A DNA stretch of 64,000 nt, taken from NCBI RefSeq assembly GCF_022751215.1, contig NZ_JAICDG010000002.1:1798001-1862000 (forward strand). Direction: 5' to 3'. How positions within the stretch are numbered: the stretch's first letter is position 1; every line of letters begins with the position of its first letter. Origin of the DNA: Actinomadura terrae (lineage in GTDB: Bacteria > Actinomycetota > Actinomycetes > Streptosporangiales > Streptosporangiaceae). Shown here piece after piece: positions 16,287-23,554 of this stretch. Under the pieces are notes generated by a model that did no database searches, had not been told where the DNA came from, and worked only from the letters and a program-made list of their open reading frames with translations. The position numbers and the translations under genes are program-made.

Positions 16287-17755
16287 CGCGGTCGAACCCG
16301 CCGGTCGCGCTCGCGGCGGCCGGCACCGCGACCTTCCTGACCATGCTGGACGCGACCGCCGTCAGCATCGCCGCGCCCCGGCTCACCGAGGACCTCGGCG
16401 CCTCGCTGGACGAGCTGATGTGGGTGTTCAACGCCTACGTGCTCGTGCTGGCGGTCACGCTCATCACCGGCGGCCGGCTCGGGGACTTGCTCGGCGCGCG
16501 CCGGACGTTCCTGACCGGCCTCGCGATCTTCACCGTCGCGTCCGGTCTGGTCTGGTTCGCCGCCGCGCCGCTGGCGCTGATCGTGCTCCGGGCCGTCCAG
16601 GGCCTCGGCGCCGCGCTCCTCATGCCGCAGGCGATCGTCATCGTCGGCATGGTCTACCCCCGGGAGCGGCTGGGCGCCGCCTTCGGGGTGCTCAGCTCGC
16701 TCGCCGGGGTGGCGAGCGTGCTCGGGCCCACGGTCGGCGGCGTGCTGGTCACGACGCTCGGCTGGAAGTGGATCTTCCTGGTCAACGTCCCGGCCGGGGT
16801 GCTCGGGGCGGTGCTCACGCTCGCGGGCGTGCCGCGCGACGTCCCGCCCGGGCGGCGCCGCCTCGACCTGCGGGGCGTCCTGCTGTGCTTCTCCGGCCTG
16901 TTCCTGGTCTCCTACGGGCTGATCGAGGGGCAGCGCTACGACTGGGGGAGGATCGGGTCGTTCGTGAGCGTCCCGCTGGTCATCGCCGCCGGGCTGGTGC
17001 TGCTGGCCGCGTTCGGGGTCTCCCAGCGGGGCCGCCCGCACGCGCTGGTGCCGCCGTCGCTGTTACGCGACCGCGCCTTCGTCATGACGAACCTGGTGGC
17101 CGGTTTCACGGCCTTCGCCCTGCTGGGCTTCTACCTCCCGCTCACGCTCTACCTCCAGTTCGCGCGCGGGATGCCCGCGGACCGGGCCGGGCTCGCGCTC
17201 GCCGCCATGCCGCTGGTCTCCATGGTGACCGCGCTGGTGGCGGGCCGCCTGGTCGACCGGATCGGCGGGAAGCGCGTCCTGATGGCGGGGCTGGCCGCCT
17301 TCACCGCCGGACTCGCGGCGACCGCCCTGGTCGCCGGAAGCGGCACCTCGGCGTGGGCGCTCCAGCCGGGGCTGCTCGTGATCGGGCTCGGTACCGGCCT
17401 CACGTTCCCGCCGATGACCACGCTCGCGATGCGGGACGTCCCGCACGGCGCGGCGGGCGCGGCGGCCGGCGTGTTCAACAGCACCCGGCACCTCGGGAAC
17501 GTCATGAGCGCCGCCGCCGTGGGGGCGCTGCTCCAGAACCGCATCGCCGCCGCGCTGCCGCGCGAGGGCGGCGGGCGGTGGCGCGCGGCGATCGAGGCCG
17601 CCGACCTGGACGGCCGGTCGCGCACCTACACCGAGGCGCTGCGGCCCACGTTGCTGCTGTCGGTCGCGCTGCTGGCCGCCGCGCTGGCCTGCGCGGCGGC
17701 GCTGCCGCCCGGCCGGCGGGAGCGGGCCGCGCCGGAACTGGCGCGGCGCGCGTGA
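16283..17755 (+). CDS. DHA2-family MFS exporter with a TTA codon
   Basis: 490 residues and about fourteen hydrophobic helices. Motif A appears as GGRLGDLLGARR, motif C as GPTVGGVLV, with FNSTRHLGNVMS near the end, typical of EmrB/QacA drug exporters. It starts with ATG after a GGGAGGGGGG tract and overlaps the dikinase stop. Leu in LLRDRAF is encoded by TTA at 17063-17065, a codon rare in actinomycetes that is read by the developmentally controlled bldA tRNA in Streptomyces. It is likely a second efflux pump for the locus product. Confidence 0.88.
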   Translation: MTRSNPPVALAAAGTATFLTMLDATAVSIAAPRLTEDLGASLDELMWVFNAYVLVLAVTLITGGRLGDLLGARRTFLTGLAIFTVASGLVWFAAAPLALIVLRAVQGLGAALLMPQAIVIVGMVYPRERLGAAFGVLSSLAGVASVLGPTVGGVLVTTLGWKWIFLVNVPAGVLGAVLTLAGVPRDVPPGRRRLDLRGVLLCFSGLFLVSYGLIEGQRYDWGRIGSFVSVPLVIAAGLVLLAAFGVSQRGRPHALVPPSLLRDRAFVMTNLVAGFTAFALLGFYLPLTLYLQFARGMPADRAGLALAAMPLVSMVTALVAGRLVDRIGGKRVLMAGLAAFTAGLAATALVAGSGTSAWALQPGLLVIGLGTGLTFPPMTTLAMRDVPHGAAGAAAGVFNSTRHLGNVMSAAAVGALLQNRIAAALPREGGGRWRAAIEAADLDGRSRTYTEALRPTLLLSVALLAAALACAAALPPGRRERAAPELARRA

Positions 17756-17783
17756 TGGGAAGGACCGATTGGGGGGTGGACGG

Positions 17784-18434
17784 ATGGATCGGCGGGAGCA
17801 GAGCGAGAAAGTCGCGCGGGAGTTGACCGCCGGAATCGAGGAGGAGCGGCAGCGGCTGAGGCGCGAGGTCCACGACCAGATGGCGCCCGCCCTCGCCGCG
17901 CTGCGGCTGCGCTTCGACCTGGCCCGCGAGATCGTCGCCGTCGACGAGGAGGGCGCGCTCGACTCGGTGGACGAGGCGATCCGCAATGTCGGCGAGGCTC
18001 TTTCGGGCCTGCTGGCCGCCATCGACGGGGCGTTTCCCGCCGAGCTGGCGCGGCTCGGCCTGGTCGGCGCCCTGGCGGAACTCGGCGCGTTCCTCTCCAT
18101 GGTCGATCTGCGTATCGACGCCGCCGAGTGCGATATCCGGGAAATGTCGCCCCCATGCGAGGTGGCGGCGTACAAGATAGCCGCCGAGGCGCTCACCAAC
18201 GCGCGCAAGTACTCCTCCGACCGCAGCGCGGCCGTGACGATCGACCGGCAGGAGGACGACATTGTGCTACAGGTCACCAGCAGCATCGGCATCGAACGCG
18301 AGTCCCACCCGTCCTACGGTGTCGGCTTCCATTCCATGCGGGAGCGGGCCGCCGCGCTCGGCGGCAAGTGCAACGTCCACGCGTCCGACGAGGGAATGGT
18401 CGTCCGCGCCCGGATGCCGTTGAGGCCGGCATGA
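17784..18434 (+). CDS. Soluble histidine kinase of two-component pair
   Basis: 216 residues with no membrane segment and no sensor domain. A coiled N-terminus leads to the HisKA_3 dimerisation box EERQRLRREVHDQMAPAL, whose His is the phosphorylation site. KIAAEALTNARKYS is the N box of the ATPase domain and GVGFHSMRERAAALGG the G box. ATG 17784 is preferred because GGGGGG lies upstream; an in-frame TTG at 17769 is possible. It overlaps the response regulator start. It probably senses a cytoplasmic cue or a partner protein to control this locus. Confidence 0.82.
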   Translation: MDRREQSEKVARELTAGIEEERQRLRREVHDQMAPALAALRLRFDLAREIVAVDEEGALDSVDEAIRNVGEALSGLLAAIDGAFPAELARLGLVGALAELGAFLSMVDLRIDAAECDIREMSPPCEVAAYKIAAEALTNARKYSSDRSAAVTIDRQEDDIVLQVTSSIGIERESHPSYGVGFHSMRERAAALGGKCNVHASDEGMVVRARMPLRPA

Positions 18435-19084
18435 GCGTCCGCGTCCGTGTCCTCCTTGTCGAGGACCATCCCCTCTACCTCGGCGCGCTGCGCGCGCTCT
18501 TCGAGCACGGCGACGACTTCGAGGTGGTCGGCGAGGCGGGCACGGCCGCCGCCGCGCTGGAACTGCTGCCCGAGGCGCGGCCGCACGTCGTCACCCTCGA
18601 CCTGCGCCTGCCCGACGACGCACACGGGTCCCTGACCCAGCGCGTACTTGCTGCGGCTCCCGAGGCGCGGGTGCTGGTCATCAGCGCGCTCACCGAGAAG
18701 GCGTCGGTGCTGGCGGCGCTGCGGTCCGGGGTGCACGGCTACCTGACCAAGGAGGCCGGGAGCGAGGAGATCCGGCACTCGGTGCGGCTGGTCGCCGCCG
18801 GCGGGACCGCCTTCAGCGAACCGATCACGGCGCTGCTGCGGGACTGGCTCAAGGCCGATTCCGGAACCGCCGCGAAAATGCATTTCCCCACGCTCACCGA
18901 TCGCGAACGGGAGGTTCTCGACCTGCTCGCCGCGGGCCGGGAGTACGCGGAGATCGCAGGCCAGCTGGGCATCTCCGAGAAGACGATCCGCAATCACCTC
19001 TCCAACCTGTTCGTCAAACTCCAGGTGAACAACCGCGCCCAGGCGATCCTGGTGGCGCGCCAGGCGGGAATGGGCACGTCCTAA
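18431..19084 (+). CDS. NarL/LuxR-family response regulator
   Basis: 217 residues. The receiver domain has the acidic pair in LLVEDHP, the phospho-acceptor Asp in VVTLDLRLPDDAHG, ISA and LTKEAG. A C-terminal LuxR helix-turn-helix covers TLTDREREVLDLLAAGREYAEIAGQL and SEKTIRNHLSNLFVKLQVNNRAQA. The ATG overlaps the kinase stop, giving a classic kinase/regulator pair inside the biosynthetic operon. Targets likely include the divergent control region at 10593-11013. Confidence 0.9.
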   Translation: MSVRVRVLLVEDHPLYLGALRALFEHGDDFEVVGEAGTAAAALELLPEARPHVVTLDLRLPDDAHGSLTQRVLAAAPEARVLVISALTEKASVLAALRSGVHGYLTKEAGSEEIRHSVRLVAAGGTAFSEPITALLRDWLKADSGTAAKMHFPTLTDREREVLDLLAAGREYAEIAGQLGISEKTIRNHLSNLFVKLQVNNRAQAILVARQAGMGTS

Positions 19085-19122
19085 GGAAACGGGCGCGCCC
19101 TAAACTTCGTGGAAGGCATCGC

Positions 19123-19728
19123 ATGCTGTCTGTCGTCCTGCCCGACGGGGCCGCCAGGAAGCCGGCCCTGGACCTGTTCGCGGCGGCCGGGCTCACCGTC
19201 CGCCGTCCTTCCCGGCGTGCCCTGCGCGGCAAGGTCGACGACCCGCGCGTCGATCAGGTCTACATCCTTCCCGCGCCGCAGATTCCGCGCTATCTGGAGC
19301 GGGGAAGGTTCGACCTCGGCATCACCGGCCGTGACCGGGGCCACCGGACGGCGGTCTCGGTGATCTCCCTCGGGGAGCTGTGCCTGCCGGGCCCGCCGTC
19401 GGACCTCGTCGCGCCGATGGAGCTCCTCGCGAGCCGCCGGGCGCACCGGGACACCGTCAAGCGGTCGGCGATGGACGACCTGATGACGCTGCTGAGCGGC
19501 GCGGTGCACGCGGGCCGCAAAACGCTGCTCAAGGTCAGGGTGCCCGAGGCGCGGCTGGTCGCGGTGACCGAGATCCTGGCCGCGCTCACCCGGCCGACGT
19601 CGGTCCCGCTGCTCGGCGGCGGGGAGCACGCGGTCGAGGCCGTCGTCGACCGGCGGGACATCAGCGTCCTCGTCCCCGCGCTGAAGAGGGCGGGCGCCAT
19701 CTCGATCATGGAGATCCCCACCCGCTGA
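19123..19728 (+). CDS. HisG-like protein lacking the PRPP-binding middle domain
   Basis: 201 residues; long-form ATP phosphoribosyltransferases are about 280-300. Residues 1-80 resemble HisG domain I (LSVVLPDGAARKPALDLFAAAG, then QVYILPAPQIPRYLERG and FDLGITGRD). Residues about 118-201 match the C-terminal regulatory domain (DDLMTLLSGAV, TLLKVRVPEARLVAV, PTSVPLLGGGEHAV, LKRAGAISIMEI). The stretch between them is only about 35 residues, and the Gly/Thr-rich PRPP loop of domain II is absent. It is therefore unlikely to make phosphoribosyl-ATP. It may bind a nucleotide or aromatic ligand, or regulate a partner. GGAAGG lies eight bases before the ATG. Confidence 0.7.
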   Translation: MLSVVLPDGAARKPALDLFAAAGLTVRRPSRRALRGKVDDPRVDQVYILPAPQIPRYLERGRFDLGITGRDRGHRTAVSVISLGELCLPGPPSDLVAPMELLASRRAHRDTVKRSAMDDLMTLLSGAVHAGRKTLLKVRVPEARLVAVTEILAALTRPTSVPLLGGGEHAVEAVVDRRDISVLVPALKRAGAISIMEIPTR

Positions 19729-19792
19729 GCCGGAGCGGCGGCGTCCCGGATGTGCGCGATCGGTCCCGCACCATCCGACCAGAGGAAGCAAA

Positions 19793-19924
19793 ATGAAACG
19801 GCCGTCTCATGTGTCGGGGGCGGCCCCAGTGTTGCTTTTCGTCGGTGCCGGTCACGCCGGTGGTAACGGCGGCATCGTCCAAACTGAGGGATTGCGGACC
19901 CCACAACCGCAGTGGACGCGATAA
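19793..19924 (+). CDS. Small peptide ORF 1, 43 residues, candidate precursor or spurious
   Basis: A 43-codon frame with an excellent ribosome binding site (AGAGGAAG, 5-6 bases before ATG) in the 310-base gap between the HisG-like gene and the YcaO locus. It reads MKRPSHVSGAAPVLLF, a short hydrophobic stretch, then GHAGGNGG and a polar C-terminus ending PQPQWTR. The Gly-Gly region could separate leader from product. G/C at third positions is only about 64 percent, well below the neighbours, so it could also be a chance frame or recently acquired. No family recognised. Confidence 0.4.
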   Translation: MKRPSHVSGAAPVLLFVGAGHAGGNGGIVQTEGLRTPQPQWTR

Positions 19925-20037
19925 GCGCGACCACAGGGCAAGGGGGAACTGTCCGCCGTGGATGTTTCCCTTCGCGGCCAGGTCGGGCACAGTACCTTCC
20001 GACACTGCGAGTTACGCAGAGTTAGGGAGTGGGTGCG

Positions 20038-20157
20038 ATGGGCTGCGAGTCATACCGGTGTGGTTCCCACACCGCCGTCGGCGAGCTGACCGCCGAGGTG
20101 GCGACGCGGCCCGGGGAGCGGGAGCGCCCGCGGGCCGGGGAGGAGTCGGCCCGTTGA
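20038..20157 (+). CDS. Small peptide ORF 2, 39 residues, coupled to YcaO: candidate precursor
   Basis: A 39-codon frame with GGGAG upstream of its ATG and a TGA that overlaps the YcaO start as TTGA, so both are probably translated together. The peptide begins MGCESYRCGSHTAVGE, with two Cys, two Ser and a Thr in the first dozen residues, and ends in a charged Arg/Glu-rich tail. Third codon positions are about 90 percent G/C, like real genes here. Position next to YcaO, and Cys/Ser/Thr content, make it a candidate substrate. The reactive residues are N-terminal, the reverse of a normal leader-core order. It may also be a short accessory peptide or a leader controlling ycaO. Confidence 0.55.
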   Translation: MGCESYRCGSHTAVGELTAEVATRPGERERPRAGEESAR

Positions 20158-21434
20158 CGGCGCAGGGCAGGTACCAACGGAGCGGTCCCCTCCCGCGGGA
20201 GGGGGCCCTCTGGCATCAGGGCCGCCTCCACGGCGCGAACGGCTTCGCGGCCGCCGTGCCCCAGGCCGGGGAACGGTCCTTCCCGTTGCCGCGCGCCCGG
20301 GCCCTCATCGACGAGGCGCTGGACGAGGCGGGGCTGCGGCCACGGCTGACCGATCTGCACGGGGCCTGGCGCTGCCGCCTCTCGCGTCCCGACGGCACCC
20401 CCGTCCGCGCCGGCGTCGGGGTGGGACGCGGCGACTACCAGGCCGCGCAGGTCGGGGCGCTGTACGAGGCGCTGGAGCGCCACCACGCCGCCGCCCTCCC
20501 CGCGCGCGGCGAACGGATCGAACTGCTCACCGCCGCCCGCCTCGCGGACACCGACCTGGCGGGCGACCCGGTACTGGCGCCGCTCGCCGCGTCCGGCGGT
20601 CAGGGGGCGGTGGCGGCGGCGGTGGCGTGCCGGACCTACACCGCGCTCGACCACTCCGGGCGGACGCTCCCGGTGCCGGTGTTCCTCACCACCCCCGCCT
20701 ACCTGGAGTGCCCTCCCGACCGGCGCCATGAGCTGGGCGACGTCCTCGACTACGCCCCGCTGCGCGGGTCCGGCACCGGCGGCGGCACCGCGATCGGCGC
20801 CACCCGCGACGAGGCCCTCGTGCACGCGCTGGCCGAGGCGGTCGAGCGGGACGCCTACGCGCTGCTGCTGGCCGGAACGTTCCTGACGGCCTGCCCGCCG
20901 CCGCTGCGGCTGGTGCGCCCGGCGAGCCTGCCCGCCCATCTCCAGGAGCTCTATCTGAGCGCCGGATGGCAGGTCGGGGCCACGGTCGCGCTGATCGACA
21001 TGACCACCGAACTGGGCATTCCGACGTTCTGCGCCCATGCCTCCCGCAACGGGAAGGCGGTGCGGGGGCAGGGGGCGTCGCTGTCGGCCGAGTACGCGGT
21101 GCGGCGCGCGCTGAGCGAGCTGATCCAGGCCGCCGCGATCCGGCGCGGCGAGTGGAACCCGCCGCCGCCCCGCCGCCCGCGCCCGCCGGACGCGGCGAGC
21201 GCCGGCTTCGACCCCCATCTGGCCGCCGCCCGCCAGTGCGACTTCATCCCGACCGGCACGCCCGCCGCGCCCCGCGAACACCTCCAGCGCCTGACGGCCG
21301 CGCTGACCGGCCACGGGCACCGCCCCTACGGCCGGGTCCTGCACACCGAGCCCAACGGCGTGACCACGGTGTCGGTGTTCGTGCCCGGGCTGGAACGCTG
21401 CCCCGCCGGCCCCGCGGCGCCTTCTCGAACGTGA
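20154..21434 (+). CDS. YcaO-family ATP-dependent cyclodehydratase/amidine- or thioamide-forming protein
   Basis: 426 residues from TTG 20154. YcaO signatures are ALYEALERHHA (about 102-112), the ATP-binding block TGGGTAIGATRDEALVHALAEAVERDAY (about 207-234) and the C-terminal VFVPGLERC with a Pro-containing end. YcaO enzymes phosphorylate a backbone amide oxygen to form azolines, thioamides or amidines. No TfuA, E1-like or azoline dehydrogenase gene is adjacent, so it is a stand-alone type; the only RRE-like domain nearby is the one fused to the nucleotidyltransferase at 11014. The frame extends upstream to 19809, but that part does not look coding. It is the last gene before a promoter-like gap and the lectin gene. 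Confidence 0.85.
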   Translation: MTAQGRYQRSGPLPREGALWHQGRLHGANGFAAAVPQAGERSFPLPRARALIDEALDEAGLRPRLTDLHGAWRCRLSRPDGTPVRAGVGVGRGDYQAAQVGALYEALERHHAAALPARGERIELLTAARLADTDLAGDPVLAPLAASGGQGAVAAAVACRTYTALDHSGRTLPVPVFLTTPAYLECPPDRRHELGDVLDYAPLRGSGTGGGTAIGATRDEALVHALAEAVERDAYALLLAGTFLTACPPPLRLVRPASLPAHLQELYLSAGWQVGATVALIDMTTELGIPTFCAHASRNGKAVRGQGASLSAEYAVRRALSELIQAAAIRRGEWNPPPPRRPRPPDAASAGFDPHLAAARQCDFIPTGTPAAPREHLQRLTAALTGHGHRPYGRVLHTEPNGVTTVSVFVPGLERCPAGPAAPSRT

Positions 21435-21615
21435 CCTTCATGGGGGGCCGCGCGGGCGAGCCGTGACCGCCGCATGGGCCGACATGCGTTTCCTTAATAT
21501 TCTGCCGCGCATATTCCCATGGGATCGGTAATGGCCTGCTCCCGCGCCGAGTTCGTGGTCGGATGAGTCCGGTGAAGGGGACCAGCCGAGAACTCGCGCA
21601 GGAAGAATCGACGAT

Positions 21616-22731
21616 ATGAGACATGGGTTGACTCGCGTGGTCGCGTCGGTCGGTGCCGTTATGGCCGTCGCGTCGTCCGGGTACGCGGTGGCGGCGTCCG
21701 CGGCCCCGGGACCGGTTCTGGTGGACGAGCCGTTCACCCGCGCCACCGCCGACTCGCGCTTCGTCGGCTACGGGGCCGCCTGCCTGACCGGCGCCGCGCG
21801 GGGCGACGCGCCGGCGGAGGGCGCGAACCACCCGCTCGCGGGCTGCCGCCGGGACCCGGCCGGTCCGGTGCCCCCGGGCGGGGCGGAGCGGCGCGGATAC
21901 CTCCAGCTCACCGACGCCCACCCCGAGGTGACCGGCGCCGTGATGTTCGACTCGCCGGTCCCCGCGCGGGACGGGCTGGAGGTGACCTTCGAGCAGTGGC
22001 AGTACGGCAACACCACCCGGGCGCCCGCCGACGGGATCTCGTTCTTCCTCACCGACGGCGCGGGGCCGCTGCACACTCCGGGCGCGTTCGGCGGAAGTCT
22101 CGGATATGCGCAGAAACTGCCGGGCGGACGATCGGGCGCGCAGTTCGTCCCCGGCGTCGAAAACGGATATCTCGGCATCGGGCTCGACACGCTGGGGGAG
22201 TACTTCGGCGACGGGGAAAGGCGCGGGAACGGCTGCGAGCGGCGCTCCCCGGCCGGGACGGAGTTCCGCGTGCCCGCCCCCGGCCCCAACATCGTGTCCG
22301 CGCGCGGCCCCGGAAACGGCACCGAGGGCTATTGCCTGATCGACGCCACGACGAGCAACAAGTCGAGTACGGGCCCCTGGAGGTCGAGCCTCCCCGGACG
22401 GCTCCACGGCGGCCTCGCGTCGATGCCCGCCAGGGCCACGCCGCAGCAGGCCGAGAGCCGGCTGGAGCCGGTCAAGCGGACCGTCCGCGTCGTGCTGACG
22501 CCCGCGCCGGACCCGATGGTCACGGTCGCCATCGACTTCCAGGACGGCGAGGGCTTCCAGCAAGTCCTGCGGTTCGCGGCGCCGCAGCCCGTCCCGGACG
22601 CCTACCGTTTCGGGTTCGCCGCGTCCACCGGGCCGCTCACCGATGTGCAGCTCATCCGGCGGGTCGTCCTGCGCGCGCAGCGTCCGGCCCAAGGCCAGGA
22701 GTCGTCCGAGGAGTCGTCCGAGGACGACTAG
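21616..22731 (+). CDS. Secreted L-type-lectin-like protein
   Basis: 371 residues. A signal peptide of about 30 residues (MRHGLTRVVASVGAVMAVASSGYAV) is followed by a concanavalin-like sandwich: LEVTFEQWQYGN, PADGISFFLTDG, GYLGIGLDTLGEYFGD and late MVTVAIDFQDG and PDAYRFGFAASTG, matching the legume-lectin-like fold of bacterial surface proteins. The C-terminus is an acidic tail with repeated EESSE. AGGAAG precedes the ATG. A 181-base gap with AT-rich patches separates it from ycaO, so it is probably its own unit. It likely binds glycans outside the cell. Confidence 0.8.
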   Translation: MRHGLTRVVASVGAVMAVASSGYAVAASAAPGPVLVDEPFTRATADSRFVGYGAACLTGAARGDAPAEGANHPLAGCRRDPAGPVPPGGAERRGYLQLTDAHPEVTGAVMFDSPVPARDGLEVTFEQWQYGNTTRAPADGISFFLTDGAGPLHTPGAFGGSLGYAQKLPGGRSGAQFVPGVENGYLGIGLDTLGEYFGDGERRGNGCERRSPAGTEFRVPAPGPNIVSARGPGNGTEGYCLIDATTSNKSSTGPWRSSLPGRLHGGLASMPARATPQQAESRLEPVKRTVRVVLTPAPDPMVTVAIDFQDGEGFQQVLRFAAPQPVPDAYRFGFAASTGPLTDVQLIRRVVLRAQRPAQGQESSEESSEDD

Positions 22732-22738
22732 CGCGAAA

Positions 22739-22764
22739 GCCCGGCCGCGAACCCGCGGCCGGGC
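22739..22764 (+). terminator. Terminator hairpin after the lectin-like gene
   Basis: An 11-bp perfect stem, GCCCGGCCGCG at 22739-22749 with its complement at 22754-22764 and an AACC loop, eight bases after the stop codon. It also faces the end of the convergent flavin-barrel gene and can serve both strands. Confidence 0.85.
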
Positions 22765-22789
22765 CTCGTTCCGGTCGTGCGGCCTCCGG

Positions 22790-23302
22790 TCAGAGCCGGA
22801 GATCGCCCAGGTCACCGCGGTAGTGGCCGGGGTCGCGGCGATGGGTGCGGAGCGCCGTGACCTTCCCGCCGAGCATGTCGCGGGCCCGCGGCAGGCGCTG
22901 CGCCGGGAACTCGGTCGGGGTGTCGTGGTCGGGGACGAGGCGCGGGGTGGTGCCCCGGTCGGCGATCCGCGCCGAGGTGATCGTGAGTTCGTAGTGGGCC
23001 CACACCATGGCCGCGTCGGCGAGCCGGCGGGCCGTGGCGTGGACGAGGTAGACGTCGGACAGGGCGGTGACGACCAGCAGCACGGGCGCGGCACGGTCCA
23101 GGTTGATCGCGGTGGGGTCGGTCGGCCAGACCGACACCCGCAGGTGCCGGTCGCCCACGGCGCGCAGCTCGCCCCAGTCCGGGACGCAGACCTGCGGCAG
23201 CCCGTCGGCACCACAGGTGATCATGACGACGGGACGTTGCCGGGACGGGGAGTTGGCGATCGCGTTGACGGCGGCAGGGAGCACCTCGGGTGAGAACGAC
23301 AT
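22790..23302 (-). CDS. Flavin/pyridoxamine-phosphate-oxidase-like split-barrel protein
   Basis: 170 residues. Features fit the split-barrel fold of PNPOx-like proteins: PVVMITCGADGLPQVCVP near the N-terminus, HLRVSVWPTDPTAINLDRAAPVLLVV in the centre and a strand-rich C-terminal half. Members bind FMN or F420 and reduce small molecules or bind haem. It stands alone with a palindrome in its upstream region (23384-23405). No specific substrate is indicated. Confidence 0.65.
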   Translation of the reverse strand: MSFSPEVLPAAVNAIANSPSRQRPVVMITCGADGLPQVCVPDWGELRAVGDRHLRVSVWPTDPTAINLDRAAPVLLVVTALSDVYLVHATARRLADAAMVWAHYELTITSARIADRGTTPRLVPDHDTPTEFPAQRLPRARDMLGGKVTALRTHRRDPGHYRGDLGDLRL

Positions 23303-23383
23303 CGGTGTGTCCGCCCTTACGTCGAAGGTCCGCCGGCCCGGCGTGCGGGCCGAGCGGGTCTTGGCACTAATCCTTCCCGATAT

Positions 23384-23405
23384 CTATCGATCATACATTC
23401 GATAG
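23384..23405. promoter_or_regulatory. Palindromic operator candidate
   Basis: CTATCGA and TCGATAG, a perfect 7-bp inverted repeat with an 8-base spacer, about 80 bases upstream of the split-barrel gene in an AT-rich patch. The binding protein is unknown. Confidence 0.55.
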
Positions 23406-23486
23406 CGTTAACGATCACACAGCTTTTTCCGAGTAGCGGGAGACGGGGGACACACGTTTACCCTGGGGCCGCAGAGCCCAAACCGC

Positions 23487-23540
23487 AGCCGGGCCCACCA
23501 CCGGGGCCGCTGTGAAACGGCGCCGATGGTGGGCCCGGCT
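23487..23540 (-). terminator. Terminator hairpin after the DUF1801 gene
   Basis: AGCCGGGCCCACCA at 23487-23500 pairs perfectly with 23527-23540 (14 bp, 26-base loop). It begins 15 bases beyond the stop of the leftward gene at 23555. Confidence 0.75.
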
Positions 23541-23554
23541 GTTCGATTGAGGGG

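Noticed and set aside
12567..17755. Very long open frames on both strands (a 1178-codon minus frame at 12567-16103 and a 1603-codon plus frame from 12944) across the dikinase and exporter genes
   Set aside because: They are out-of-frame shadows caused by extreme G/C bias; their residues are dominated by Arg/Ala/Gly/Pro and show no domains. Only the C-terminal part of the second is real (the exporter at 16283).
19809..20153. Extending the YcaO protein upstream to 19809
   Set aside because: The translated stretch has no homology-like character and a small ORF with its own ribosome binding site occupies 20038-20157; the TTG at 20154 gives a natural YcaO N-terminus.
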